The translations under genes and the position numbers were made by a program. The notes beneath the pieces are model-generated. The model ran no database searches. It was given only the letters and a program-made list of their open reading frames with translations, and had not been told where the DNA came from. A stretch of 20,910 nucleotides of DNA from an uncultured Sutterella sp. (GTDB lineage Bacteria > Pseudomonadota > Gammaproteobacteria > Burkholderiales > Burkholderiaceae_F): the NCBI GenBank assembly GCA_937943605.1, contig CALEAW010000058.1, forward strand, positions 1 through 20,910, read 5' to 3'. Positions 6,890 to 15,934 of the stretch are shown here, one piece after another. How positions within the stretch are numbered: position 1 is the first letter of the stretch; every line of letters starts with the position of its first letter.

Positions 6890-9073
6890 TTACTTCAAGA
6901 GTTCAGCTTCACGTTCTTTTGTGAGGACATAGCCATAAGCACGCTTACGACCGTCTTCGTCGGTCTCGATATAGACCCCTTGAAGTTCTGGTGCAAAACC
7001 AGGGAAACGGTTGATACCTTCTTCTAAGGCCAAGAAGTACTTCAACACTGCGCCACCCCAGACTTCGCCTGGGACAACGCAAAGCACGCCCGGTGGATAG
7101 GGGAGCGCCCCTTCGACGGCGATACGACCTTCGGCGTTGGCAAGGGCAACGAGTTCAACGTTGTCACGAATGAATTCGTAGTGTGCGGCTTGCGCATTCA
7201 TGCGGCAAGGCGGGAATTCGGCTTTACGGAACATCAGCTTTTGAAGTTCCTTCACATTGAGTGCCTTATAGAAGTCGTGCATTTCTTGGCAAAGCTGACG
7301 GATGGTGTAACCCTTATAGCGTTCAGCATTGGCCTGATAAAGCATTGGGAGTACTTCTTCGACAGGGGCATCTTGGTCAATGAACTGTTCAAATCGAGCG
7401 ATCTGAGTGACAAGATGAGCCATCTTGGCATGGTCTTCAGCCGGGGTCATCAAGAAAAGAATCGAATTCAAGTCGCTCTTTTCAGGGATCACACCGTTTT
7501 CACGTAAGAAGTTCGCCAAGATGGTCGCCGGAATACCAAAGTCCGTGTATTCACCCGTCTTCGGATCAATACCTGGCGTGGTGAGCAAGAATTTGCACGG
7601 ATCTACGAAGTACTGATTCTTGGCATAGCCTTCGAAGTGATGCCACGTATCCTTAGGATCAAACGCAAAGAAGCGAAGGTCGCGCGCAATCTGTTGGGTC
7701 GGATAGTTTTCCCAAGCTTTGCCGTTCACCATTGGCGGAATAAAAGGCTTGATATGGTGGCAGCAGGTCAGCATTTCTTTACGGGCGTCAATGGCGACAC
7801 GGACGCAGTCAGCCCACAAACGACGACCACTTTCGCCTTCGTGCATCTTGGCGTTGACGTCAAGCGCAGCAAAAAGCGGGTAGAAGGGACTCGTTGATGC
7901 GTGCATCATGAAGGCATTATTGAGGCGCTTATGCGTGCAATAGCGTTTTTGCCCCTTGATGTGCTTGTCTTTTTTGTGGATCTGCGAGGTTTGCGAAAAG
8001 CCCGCTTGCTGCTTATGGACGGATTGCGTGACGAAAATGCCGGGGTCTTCTGGTCCCAAATCAAGCAACAAGGGCGAACAATCCTTCATCATCGGGATGA
8101 ATTGTTCATAGCCCACCCATGCCGAGTCAAAGAGGATGTAGTCGCACAAGTGACCGATACGATCCACAACTTGACGCGCGTTATAGATCGTACCGTCATA
8201 GGTCCCTAATTGAATGATGGCGAGACGGAATGGGCGCTTATCGTCAGCGCGTTCGGGTGCTGCTTCACGCACCAAGTCGCGTAAGTAGGCTTCGTCAAAG
8301 CAATGGTCGTCGATACCGCCAATAAAGCCATAGCTATTGCGAGCCGTTTCAAGGTAGATTGGGGTGGCCCCTGCTTGAATCAAAGCCCCGTGATGATTGG
8401 ATTTATGGTTGTTGCGGTCAAAGAGCACCAAGTCGCCCGGGGTCAACAAGGCATTCAAGACGACCTTATTGGAGGCTGAGGTGCCATTCAAAACAAAGTA
8501 CGTTTTGTCGGCGTTATAGACCTTGGCAGCAAATTGTTGCGCATCGTGTGGTACCCCTTCATGAATCAAAAGGTCACCCATGGCCACGTCGGCATTACAA
8601 AGGTCCGAGCGGAAAACGTTTTCGCCAAAGAAGTCAGCAAACTGACGACCCGCTGGATGACGACGGAAGAATGCGCCACCCTGGTGACCCGGGCAGTCAA
8701 AGTGGACATTCCCGTTACGCACGTAGTTTTCGAGTTTGCCAAAGAAGGGCGGCAGGATTTGCGCTTCATACTTCTTGGCGGCCGCGTCAATCAAGCGACC
8801 ATAAAGCCCCACGTTGTCAGGCTGAGAGTTGATGACCGACACAGCCTTACCAAAGAGTTCAGGCGGGAGTTTTGCGCCGTCGTTCAACAAAATGACGGGG
8901 ATACCAAAAGCCGTGGCTTCGACACGTTCTAGTTTGCCTGAGAGCGCTTCTTCAGCGGTCATCACAACCGCGGAGGCGCTAGTGAGGTCAGCTTTATCGA
9001 AGTCCAGAACTTCGCGCTTAGAAATAAAAGCGTGCATCGTACTCGCGGTCGCGGCGATGTTGTATCTACGCAT
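6890..9073 (-). CDS. speC: Ornithine decarboxylase (PLP-dependent, SpeC/SpeF type)
   Basis: The enzyme converts L-ornithine to putrescine and CO2 in the cytoplasm, the first step of polyamine synthesis. The protein has 727 residues from ATG at 9073 (GGAG 10 nt upstream). It shows the bacterial fold-type I order: a CheY-like wing domain (about 1-110), the PLP domain and a C-terminal domain. The PLP lysine is in TQSVHKQQAGFSQ (about Lys354). HFDCPGHQGG, KTYFVLNGTSASNK, HASTSPFYPLFAALD and YPPGVLCVVPGEVWGG are also present. The run from QSVHK to the C-terminus resembles E. coli ornithine decarboxylases much more than lysine or arginine enzymes. No putrescine/ornithine antiporter gene (potE) is next to it, which favours a biosynthetic role (SpeC) over an acid-stress role (SpeF); sequence alone does not settle that. 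Confidence 0.92.
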   Translation of the reverse strand: MRRYNIAATASTMHAFISKREVLDFDKADLTSASAVVMTAEEALSGKLERVEATAFGIPVILLNDGAKLPPELFGKAVSVINSQPDNVGLYGRLIDAAAKKYEAQILPPFFGKLENYVRNGNVHFDCPGHQGGAFFRRHPAGRQFADFFGENVFRSDLCNADVAMGDLLIHEGVPHDAQQFAAKVYNADKTYFVLNGTSASNKVVLNALLTPGDLVLFDRNNHKSNHHGALIQAGATPIYLETARNSYGFIGGIDDHCFDEAYLRDLVREAAPERADDKRPFRLAIIQLGTYDGTIYNARQVVDRIGHLCDYILFDSAWVGYEQFIPMMKDCSPLLLDLGPEDPGIFVTQSVHKQQAGFSQTSQIHKKDKHIKGQKRYCTHKRLNNAFMMHASTSPFYPLFAALDVNAKMHEGESGRRLWADCVRVAIDARKEMLTCCHHIKPFIPPMVNGKAWENYPTQQIARDLRFFAFDPKDTWHHFEGYAKNQYFVDPCKFLLTTPGIDPKTGEYTDFGIPATILANFLRENGVIPEKSDLNSILFLMTPAEDHAKMAHLVTQIARFEQFIDQDAPVEEVLPMLYQANAERYKGYTIRQLCQEMHDFYKALNVKELQKLMFRKAEFPPCRMNAQAAHYEFIRDNVELVALANAEGRIAVEGALPYPPGVLCVVPGEVWGGAVLKYFLALEEGINRFPGFAPELQGVYIETDEDGRKRAYGYVLTKEREAELLK

Positions 9074-9113
9074 AGCGTGTTTTCTCCGTGTGAACCAATG
9101 GGGCAATGATTAA

Positions 9114-9135
9114 AAAATGAAGTTTCCTTCATTTT
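9114..9135 (-). promoter_or_regulatory. GAAA-tetraloop hairpin with U tract in the speC leader
   Basis: AAAATGAAG (9114-9122) and CTTCATTTT (9127-9135) are a perfect 9-bp inverted repeat. Read on the minus strand the loop is GAAA, a GNRA tetraloop, and the 3' arm runs into six T before AATC. It ends 40 nt before the speC ATG. It has the shape of an A-U rich terminator or attenuator. The same bases also contain TAAAAT, which could instead be a -10 element, so the role is unclear. Confidence 0.45.
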
Positions 9136-9155
9136 AAAGAGAATCGTTGAAAAAA

Positions 9156-9193
9156 GAACCGATCTGTAGATAGCAAGACAAACAGATCGGTTC
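9156..9193 (-). terminator. Intrinsic terminator after yheS
   Basis: GAACCGATCTG (9156-9166) and CAGATCGGTTC (9183-9193) form a perfect 11-bp stem around a 16-nt loop. On the minus strand the stem is followed directly by six T. It begins 24 nt after the yheS stop and isolates the prmB-yheS unit from speC. Confidence 0.92.
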
Positions 9194-9217
9194 GAGTGAT
9201 GGTTAAGTGAAGTCGCT

Positions 9218-11128
9218 TTAAGCGACGGCTTCGATTTCTTCTGAAAGTTCGAGCCAACGCATTTCGAGTTCTTCGACGATAGGCTTTAATTCGCCATGCT
9301 CTCGTAAAACTCGAGCCACTTCTTCTTGGTCTGTTGACGTATAGAAGTCGCCGTCTGCTAAACGGTCTGATAGCGTCTTAAGTTCCGCATTCTTTTCGGC
9401 CAACTGTTTTTCAACTTTAGCGAGTTCCTTTTGAAGAGGCTTACGAAGCGCAGCAATGCGCTGACGTTCTTGAGCTTCTTGGCGACGCGCTTCTTTACGA
9501 TTGATGTTAGGCTCTTTGTCTATTTGAGCAGCCGCTTTTTCGGCAGCGACTGTCGTACGACGATGCTCCAACACCAACTGAGCATAGTCGTCAAGGTCAC
9601 CGTCATAGGGTTGCACAACGCCATCATGGACAAGAATGAGTTGCTCGGTCGTCGCACGTAACAAGTGACGGTCATGCGAGACGATCAACACGGCCCCTTC
9701 ATAGGTTGACAAGGCCATGGTGAGCGCTTCGCGCGTTTCCATGTCGAGATGGTTGGTCGGTTCGTCAAGCACTAAGAGATTAGGCTTTTTCCAAGCTAAG
9801 AGCGCTAACGCTAGACGGGCTTTTTCGCCACCCGACATGGGTCCCACTAAAGCGGATGCAAAGTCGCCTGAGAATCGATAAATGCCTAAGTAGTCACGCA
9901 ATTCTTGCTCACGAACATCAGGCGCAAGACGACGCATATGTTCTAAGGGCGTTTCATCGGGACGCAATTGATCAAGCTGGTGCTGAGCAAAGTAACCGAT
10001 TTCTAGCCCCTGACCGCGTCGAAGTTCACCGCTCATGGGTGCCAAGTCGCCGACGATGCCTTTGACTAACGTGGACTTACCTGCGCCATTGACCCCAAGA
10101 ATCCCGTAGCGTTCGCCAGAGCGAATGCAAAGTGTGACGCGATCGATGATCGTTCGGTCACCATAGCCCAATCGCAGGTTTTCGGTGTCTACCAAATGCT
10201 CAGGAAGGCGCAACGGCTTTGGAAACTCAAAACGCCATTCGCGTTTGGCGCGAACGGGTTCAACCGCCTTGAGTTTTTCGAGCATCTTGATACGGGATTG
10301 CGCTTGGCGTGCTTTGGTGGCTTTGGCACGGAAGCGTTCAATAAAGCTTGTTAAGTGTGACGCTTCGCGTTCGTAGGCACGCGCTGCGGCATCTTGCAAG
10401 CGGAGCTTTTCGATACGTTGATCTTCAAAACTCGAATAGTTGCCGGCGTAGCGGCAGATCGTCCCGTCCTCAATCGACCAAATGGTATTGATACTACGGT
10501 CTAAAAATTCGCGGTCATGCGAAATAATGACGACGGTTGCTTCGACACGATGTAACCAGTTTTCGAGCCAAATCAACGAATCAATGTCCAAGTGGTTCGT
10601 GGGTTCGTCAAGAAGCAAAAGGTCGGCCGGGCACATCAAAGCGCGTGCGAGCGCAATACGGTTACGCCAACCGCCCGAAAAGTCAAAAACAGGGCGATCA
10701 GTATCGGCTTGGCTAAAACCAAGCCCCGCGAGAATCGTTCGGGCTTGTGCAACGATCGCACCTTCGTTCAATTCAGCAAGGTTGGCGTGCGCCTGTGCAA
10801 GACGCATATCGTCGCCACAGCTTTCAGCTTGAGCGAGGGCGGCGCGCGCTGCCATAAGAGGGGCGTGTCCTGCCAACACAAAGTCAACGGCCGGGAGATT
10901 CTCACCCGTAAAACTCTGGGCGACATGCGCAATGCGATCCTGTGGCGGCGTTTCAAGGTCACCATCTTCAGGCGTGAGGTCACCTAAAATGGCTGCAAAG
11001 AGTGTGGACTTACCACAGCCATTGGGACCCACTAAACCGATACGTTCACCTGGCGACGTGGTGAGCGTCGCCTGACGATAAAGAATACGCGTGCCGCGCG
11101 CGAGCGAAAGATTTAATAAACGCAACAT
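9218..11128 (-). CDS. yheS: ABC-F family ATPase, YheS type
   Basis: The 636-residue soluble protein has two fused ABC domains and no membrane segments. The ABC-F family acts on ribosomes, resolving stalled or difficult translation, rather than in transport. Domain 1 has Walker A GPNGCGKS (34-41), signature FSGGW (150-154) and LLLDEPTNHLD (171-181). Domain 2 has GVNGAGKS, MSGGEKARLALA and LLVLDEPTNHLD. The roughly 80-residue linker is rich in Arg/Lys (RFRAKATKARQAQSRIKML), as expected for a P-site tRNA interaction motif. A charged coiled coil fills the last 100 residues. The start resembles E. coli YheS rather than Uup or EttA. It lies 23 nt after prmB with only a weak ribosome site, so translation may be linked. 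Its partner prmB also acts on ribosomes. Confidence 0.92.
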   Translation of the reverse strand: MLRLLNLSLARGTRILYRQATLTTSPGERIGLVGPNGCGKSTLFAAILGDLTPEDGDLETPPQDRIAHVAQSFTGENLPAVDFVLAGHAPLMAARAALAQAESCGDDMRLAQAHANLAELNEGAIVAQARTILAGLGFSQADTDRPVFDFSGGWRNRIALARALMCPADLLLLDEPTNHLDIDSLIWLENWLHRVEATVVIISHDREFLDRSINTIWSIEDGTICRYAGNYSSFEDQRIEKLRLQDAAARAYEREASHLTSFIERFRAKATKARQAQSRIKMLEKLKAVEPVRAKREWRFEFPKPLRLPEHLVDTENLRLGYGDRTIIDRVTLCIRSGERYGILGVNGAGKSTLVKGIVGDLAPMSGELRRGQGLEIGYFAQHQLDQLRPDETPLEHMRRLAPDVREQELRDYLGIYRFSGDFASALVGPMSGGEKARLALALLAWKKPNLLVLDEPTNHLDMETREALTMALSTYEGAVLIVSHDRHLLRATTEQLILVHDGVVQPYDGDLDDYAQLVLEHRRTTVAAEKAAAQIDKEPNINRKEARRQEAQERQRIAALRKPLQKELAKVEKQLAEKNAELKTLSDRLADGDFYTSTDQEEVARVLREHGELKPIVEELEMRWLELSEEIEAVA

Positions 11129-11151
11129 AGGTTGTGATGGCGTTAGGTGGC

Positions 11152-12075
11152 TTAAGCAAAATAAGCGTCAAGCGCTTCTTTTGTGACCAAGAACACTTGA
11201 TCGTCGCCGCCAGACGTGGTGAGCCACGTGAGTTCAAGACCAGGGAAGGTGGCTTCAACCGCTTCGGCTTCATCGCCCACTTCAACCACGATCATGCCGC
11301 CTTCATTTAAATGGGCACCGGCTTCAGGGAGCATACGGCGCACAACGTCCATACCGTCGACCCCAGCACCCAAGGCCATCGTTGGTTCATGACGATATTC
11401 GCTTGGCAATGTGTCCATGCTCGCGTCGGTGACGTATGGCGGGTTCGAAATAATGAGGTCAAATGTGCGACCCTGAAGGTTTTCAAAAAGGTCACCCTGA
11501 ACGAGTTCGAGCGTTTCTTCCATGCCGTAGTCTCGGCGATTGATCTTAGCGACCTCAAGAGCATCGGGCGAAAGGTCAGAGCCTGTTACCTTCGCATCAG
11601 GGAAGGTGCCTTGCGCAAGAATGGCTAAGCAACCAGACCCCGTACAAAGGTCAAGCACGCTACCGACACTCCATGGGTCTTCAACCCAAGGGGCAAGATC
11701 TTCTTCAAGCAGTTCAGCAATAAAAGAGCGCGGAATCAAAGCGCGTTCGTCAATATAGAAGCGGTGTTCGGTGAGCCAAGCTTCGCGCAACAGATAGGCG
11801 GTTGGCACTTTTTCGTGAACACGGCGGTCAATGAGATGTACGAGGCGCGTCAATTCATTGTGTGTGAGCGCGGAGTCTAAGAAGGTTTCAAAGTGTTCAA
11901 ACGGCAACTTCAAACCGCGGCAAATCAAAAAAGAGGCTTCTTCCCAGCTGTCAGGCGAACCATGACCGTAGGAGATGTCGGCATTTTCCATTTCCGTGAT
12001 AGCCCAGCGGAACACATCGCGGACGGTCTTGAGGTTGTGAATGGGATCATCAAGCAACGGGGCAATTTCGTACAT
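11152..12075 (-). CDS. prmB: 50S ribosomal protein L3 glutamine N5-methyltransferase
   Basis: This SAM-dependent enzyme of 307 residues methylates a glutamine of ribosomal protein L3 and helps 50S assembly. The N-terminal helical domain carries DVFRWAITEMENADISYGHG, matching PrmB rather than the release-factor enzyme PrmC. IDERALIPRSFIAEL (about 108-122) precedes the methyltransferase core, which has SAM-binding motif DLCTGSGC (142-149) and catalytic NPPY (211-214). The segment LPSEYRHEPTMALGAGVDGMD is also characteristic. GGAAG lies 5 nt before the ATG. It is first in a two-gene unit with yheS and diverges from smc. A perfect TATAAT on the minus strand (complement of 12199-12204) may be its -10, but I see no matching -35. 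Confidence 0.95.
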   Translation of the reverse strand: MYEIAPLLDDPIHNLKTVRDVFRWAITEMENADISYGHGSPDSWEEASFLICRGLKLPFEHFETFLDSALTHNELTRLVHLIDRRVHEKVPTAYLLREAWLTEHRFYIDERALIPRSFIAELLEEDLAPWVEDPWSVGSVLDLCTGSGCLAILAQGTFPDAKVTGSDLSPDALEVAKINRRDYGMEETLELVQGDLFENLQGRTFDLIISNPPYVTDASMDTLPSEYRHEPTMALGAGVDGMDVVRRMLPEAGAHLNEGGMIVVEVGDEAEAVEATFPGLELTWLTTSGGDDQVFLVTKEALDAYFA

Positions 12076-12337
12076 GGAATCTTCCGATTAAAAAAGAGTC
12101 AACGTCAGGGCGTGGCGCGCTTTCGTTGAATGGGACAATCATCAATAAAGCCAGGCAGACCGCATAGCGCGTTGATCTGATTGGCAAAGTTAATCAACAT
12201 TATAAGTGTATCCACCTAGTACTGTTGTGAAAGACGATCAAGATCGCGCCGAATGAAGCGTGTGTAAAACGATCGCATCCATTAAACTGAGGGATCAAAA
12301 AATAATCATGGCTCGGTAGATTCTCGGGAGACCACTT

Positions 12338-15300
12338 TTGCGTTTACGTCAAATTAAGTTGGCAGGCTTTAAAAGCTTTGCTGATCCTGCGCTAATTGAA
12401 CTCATTCATCCAGTGGTGGGGATTGTGGGCCCTAATGGGTGCGGCAAATCCAACATCATTGATGCGGTGCGTTGGGTGCTAGGGGAAGCACGCGTCTCCG
12501 AATTACGTGGGTCGGCCTCAATGAAAGAATTGATCTTTGCGGGGTCTACTTCTCGTCAGCCGATGGGCCGCGCGAGTGTTGAACTGATTTTGCAAAATGA
12601 CGACGGGCGTTTAAAGGGGCCTTGGGCTGATTACGCTGAACTGAGTGTTAAGCGTGTGGTGACGTCAGACGGCCATTCGTCTTACTTTATTAATCACCAA
12701 CAAGTTCGTCGTCGTGACGTTCAAGAGATTTTTTTAGGCACGGGACTTGGGCCTCGTAGTTACGCCATTATTTCTCAGGGCATGATCTCCAACTTTATTC
12801 GTGCGCGCCCTGAAGAAATGCGTGTTTATTTAGAAGAGGCGGCTGGCGTATCGCTCTATAGAGAGCGACGCAAAGAAACCGAGTCGCTCCTGAATCAAAC
12901 ACGCGGCAATCTAGAGCGCGTTCGCGACATGCAAGTGGTGAAGCAAGAAGAGGCGACCCGCCTAGAGGCTGAAGCAGAAGTGGCACGTCGTTGGCAGGCG
13001 TTAACCGAAGAAAAAAATGCTGCTGAAGCCCTTTGGTACTGGATTCAATATGCCGAAGTGCATGAGACCTTGAAGAAACTTGATGCTGAGATTGCTAAAG
13101 GCGAAGCGGAAATCGAAACCAAGAAAGCCGAAGCAACGCATGCTGCGCAAGGCATGCCTGCTTTAGAAACGGCCGTTCGTGAAGCAGAAAACCTTGAGTC
13201 GGCCGCGAATATGGCTTTGAGAGAAGCTGAAAAGAAGTTGACAACCGCTGAGGCCGAAATCAAGCGTCGTCAAGAGCAGCGCCAATCTGCTGAAGCTGAA
13301 ATCCAAAAAGCGTCCATTACCATTGCTGCCAAAAAGGATGCGTTACAGACCAATCAAGCCGTCATGGCGCGTAATGCGACAGAGTTGCGTGAACTTGAAG
13401 CTGCGCTAGACGACTTTGACGAACGTCTCGCCGCTGCTGAAGAAGTCATGTATGAGGCCGAAGACGCATGGACAGAAGCGAATGCGCGTGCAACGACAGC
13501 ACGACGCGCCGAAGCGGATGCCAAATCGCAAGCCAAAGTGGCCGTTACGAAAGCCGAGGCGGCCGTTAAACGCGCGACCGATTGTCGGCAGCGTTTGATG
13601 CGACTCACTCAAACCCAAAGTGGGTTAGAAGCACCGGACACGAAAGAGGTCGAACGCTTAAAACTTGATTTGGAAGAGGGTTTAGCTTTCGCCGAAGAGG
13701 CGCGTGCCAAGCTCGAGATGGCAACCATCGAAGCGGAGGATGCCTCTGCGGCGCGTGACCGCCATCATGAAGCCTATTTTTCGGCGCTTGCACAACAAAA
13801 AGAAGCGGCGGCTAAATTAGATGCGCTTGAAGCCATTCAAAAGAAAGCAGAAGCCGGTGGTAAGTTGTCGGACTTTGAAGCCAAAGAAGGGCTCGATGGT
13901 CTGCCTCGTTTAGCCGAAGGACTTGATACTGATCCTCGCTGGGTGACCGCAGCAGAAGCAGTCTTAGGGGCGCACGCAGCGGCCAAGTGTTTACGTTTTT
14001 TAGAAACGGCGAAAGGCTATGAGGGTCAACGTCCGCCAGCCCTTTTGGGGTTTGTCGAAAAAGGTGAACCTACGGATGTGCCTCAAGCCTTGAACGTGTC
14101 GGGCGTTTCTTTAGCGCCATTATTAAATTTTGTGAAGGTTCGTGACGCGGATTTGGGTCGTGCGTTGGCAGATCGTTTGCATGGTGTTTATTGCGTTGAC
14201 GATTTAGCGACGGGGTTACGACTACGTCAGGCATTACCGCAAGGCGTGATGTTAGTGACGCCCAAAGGGGATCGTTTGACACGAGCGACTTTGGCGATTT
14301 GGGCGGCTGATGATCCAAGTCTCTCGCTACTCTCACGTCAGCAAGAGATTGCTGAGGTGCGTGAGCGCCTCTATGCGCTTGAAGATCAGCTTGACGATTT
14401 AGATAAAGCGCGTCAAGCGGGACAGCTGAAGGCTGAAAGCGCTGCACGTGAAGTGAAAGTTGCCTCAGAGCGCGCGCGTCAAGCCGAGCAAGCGGTCAAT
14501 CAAATACGTGTTGATCTTAAAACCCAAGAAGAACGTTTGGCGGCTTACCAACAGCGTTTGGCTGATCTAAAGCGTAGTCGAGATGAACTTGAAGAGGAAT
14601 GCGAAGAAGCGGCTGCGTTAGCTGAAGAAGCTAATGAGCTTGCTGATGAGGCGGAAGAAACCGCCGAAAAAGTCGCACGCGAAATGGCGAGCGTTTTGTC
14701 TGAAGCCAAACGGACCGAAGACGCTTTTAAGGCAAAACAAACCGCTTTGACGACATTAAAGCACCAAGGCGAGATGGCACGACTTAAAGAAAGTCAGCTT
14801 AAAGACGCACGTCGACTGCTCGAACAAAGCGATGCTGCTTTGAATGAAGACATTCGTCGTGAAGAAACGCGCATTGCTTTGGCTAACGAAGTCATTGCCA
14901 CGACAAAGGTGGCGATTGAAAGCTCAAACCAAATGGAAGCGCTTGAAGCCCTTCAAAAGGCTGAAGTTGACTATCGTGATAAAAGGGATGCGACTGAAAA
15001 AGCACGTCTTGCGTTGGCCACGATGCAAGCCGCATACGCCGAAGCGCAGTCTATGGTGATGCCAATGACCGAAGCTTTAGGGGTGAAGCGCGTTGAGCGC
15101 CAAATGAAAGAGAGCCTTCGAACGCAGTTTGACGACCGCTTATTGGAACTCAATGCCGATCGTCAAGCGTTAGCCGAAGTTGCCGCCGCGCGACCACAAA
15201 AAGCCCAAAGTGTTCGAGCCAAAGTCCTTCGTTTGATTAGCGAGATCGCTGGCTTAGGGGCGGTTAACCATGCAGCGCTTGAACATTTAGAGGCTGTCAA

Positions 15301-15868
15301 ACGGACGCTAGAAGCTACGGCACGTCAGGTTGAAGACCTTGAAAAAGGGATTGAAACGCTCGAGGCTGCCATTCGTAAGATTGATGCGGAAACTAGAGAG
15401 CGACTCAAAGCAACGTTCGATGAGGTGAACGGCTATTTTGGTCAAACGTTTACAGACCTCTTTGGAGGAGGGCACGCAGAGCTGGTGATGACGGGCGACG
15501 ATGTGCTTGCGGCTGGTGTTGAAGTCAAAGCACAGCCACCTGGCAAAAAGAACACTGGGGTCAAGCTTTTGTCTGGGGGCGAACAAGCTTTAACGGCTAC
15601 AGCTTTGGTCTTTGCGATCTTTAAGTTGAACCCCGCACCATTTTGTCTTTTGGACGAAGTGGATGCGCCGCTTGACGAAGCAAATCAGGCGCGCCTTGCG
15701 GGCTTATGTCGAACCATGTCTAAAGAAACCCAGTTCTTGATGATTACGCACCATCGCGTGACGATGGAATTTGCTGGGGCTTTGATTGGGGTGACCATGA
15801 AAGAAGCTGGGGTGAGTCGAGTTGTGAGTGTGGATGTCGAAAACGCCGTTCGCATCGCAGGCGCTTAA
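12338..15868 (+). CDS. smc: SMC chromosome condensation ATPase
   Basis: SMC dimers with ScpA/ScpB form the bacterial condensin that loops and segregates DNA. The 1,176-residue protein has the full layout. The N-terminal head starts RLRQIKLAGFKSFADP with Walker A GPNGCGKS (31-38). A long Ala/Glu/Lys-rich coiled coil follows, then a hinge at about 495-660 and a returning coiled coil. The C-terminal head has signature LLSGGEQ (Ser about 1079) and Walker B CLLDEVDAPLD (Asp1106, Glu1107). No internal break is seen. The start codon is TTG, chosen because GGGAG ends 7 nt upstream and the canonical SMC N-terminus begins exactly there. zipA follows after 66 nt. scpA and scpB are not in the window. Confidence 0.96.
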   Translation: MRLRQIKLAGFKSFADPALIELIHPVVGIVGPNGCGKSNIIDAVRWVLGEARVSELRGSASMKELIFAGSTSRQPMGRASVELILQNDDGRLKGPWADYAELSVKRVVTSDGHSSYFINHQQVRRRDVQEIFLGTGLGPRSYAIISQGMISNFIRARPEEMRVYLEEAAGVSLYRERRKETESLLNQTRGNLERVRDMQVVKQEEATRLEAEAEVARRWQALTEEKNAAEALWYWIQYAEVHETLKKLDAEIAKGEAEIETKKAEATHAAQGMPALETAVREAENLESAANMALREAEKKLTTAEAEIKRRQEQRQSAEAEIQKASITIAAKKDALQTNQAVMARNATELRELEAALDDFDERLAAAEEVMYEAEDAWTEANARATTARRAEADAKSQAKVAVTKAEAAVKRATDCRQRLMRLTQTQSGLEAPDTKEVERLKLDLEEGLAFAEEARAKLEMATIEAEDASAARDRHHEAYFSALAQQKEAAAKLDALEAIQKKAEAGGKLSDFEAKEGLDGLPRLAEGLDTDPRWVTAAEAVLGAHAAAKCLRFLETAKGYEGQRPPALLGFVEKGEPTDVPQALNVSGVSLAPLLNFVKVRDADLGRALADRLHGVYCVDDLATGLRLRQALPQGVMLVTPKGDRLTRATLAIWAADDPSLSLLSRQQEIAEVRERLYALEDQLDDLDKARQAGQLKAESAAREVKVASERARQAEQAVNQIRVDLKTQEERLAAYQQRLADLKRSRDELEEECEEAAALAEEANELADEAEETAEKVAREMASVLSEAKRTEDAFKAKQTALTTLKHQGEMARLKESQLKDARRLLEQSDAALNEDIRREETRIALANEVIATTKVAIESSNQMEALEALQKAEVDYRDKRDATEKARLALATMQAAYAEAQSMVMPMTEALGVKRVERQMKESLRTQFDDRLLELNADRQALAEVAAARPQKAQSVRAKVLRLISEIAGLGAVNHAALEHLEAVKRTLEATARQVEDLEKGIETLEAAIRKIDAETRERLKATFDEVNGYFGQTFTDLFGGGHAELVMTGDDVLAAGVEVKAQPPGKKNTGVKLLSGGEQALTATALVFAIFKLNPAPFCLLDEVDAPLDEANQARLAGLCRTMSKETQFLMITHHRVTMEFAGALIGVTMKEAGVSRVVSVDVENAVRIAGA

Positions 15869-15903
15869 AAAGTGCGTACAATCATAAGATCGACTCCCTG
15901 TGA

Positions 15904-15916
15904 GTGTTGACAACAC
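15904..15916. promoter_or_regulatory. Perfect palindrome between smc and zipA
   Basis: GTGTTG-A-CAACAC is a perfect 13-nt odd palindrome, 19 nt before the zipA ATG. It contains TTGACA (15907-15912), but no -10 fits at 16-18 nt before the start codon, so it is not a simple promoter. It might be an operator or an mRNA element. The function is unknown. Confidence 0.25.
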
Positions 15917-15934
15917 GTCGGATATCTAATTTCT

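Noticed and set aside
8359..8832. Plus-strand open frame of 157 codons opposite speC
   Set aside because: Arg/His/Ser-rich antisense frame of a conserved enzyme gene, with no recognisable domain.
12171..12198. GTTGAT...ATCAAC dyad upstream of smc and prmB, considered as an FNR box
   Set aside because: FNR sites need TTGAT-N4-ATCAA; here the half-sites are 16 nt apart, so the spacing does not fit.
12338..15868. SMC considered as a RecN/SbcC-like or defence-type (Wadjet JetC) ATPase
   Set aside because: N- and C-terminal head motifs, hinge position, length and the smc-zipA-ligA order fit standard chromosomal SMC; no jetA, jetB or jetD partners are present.
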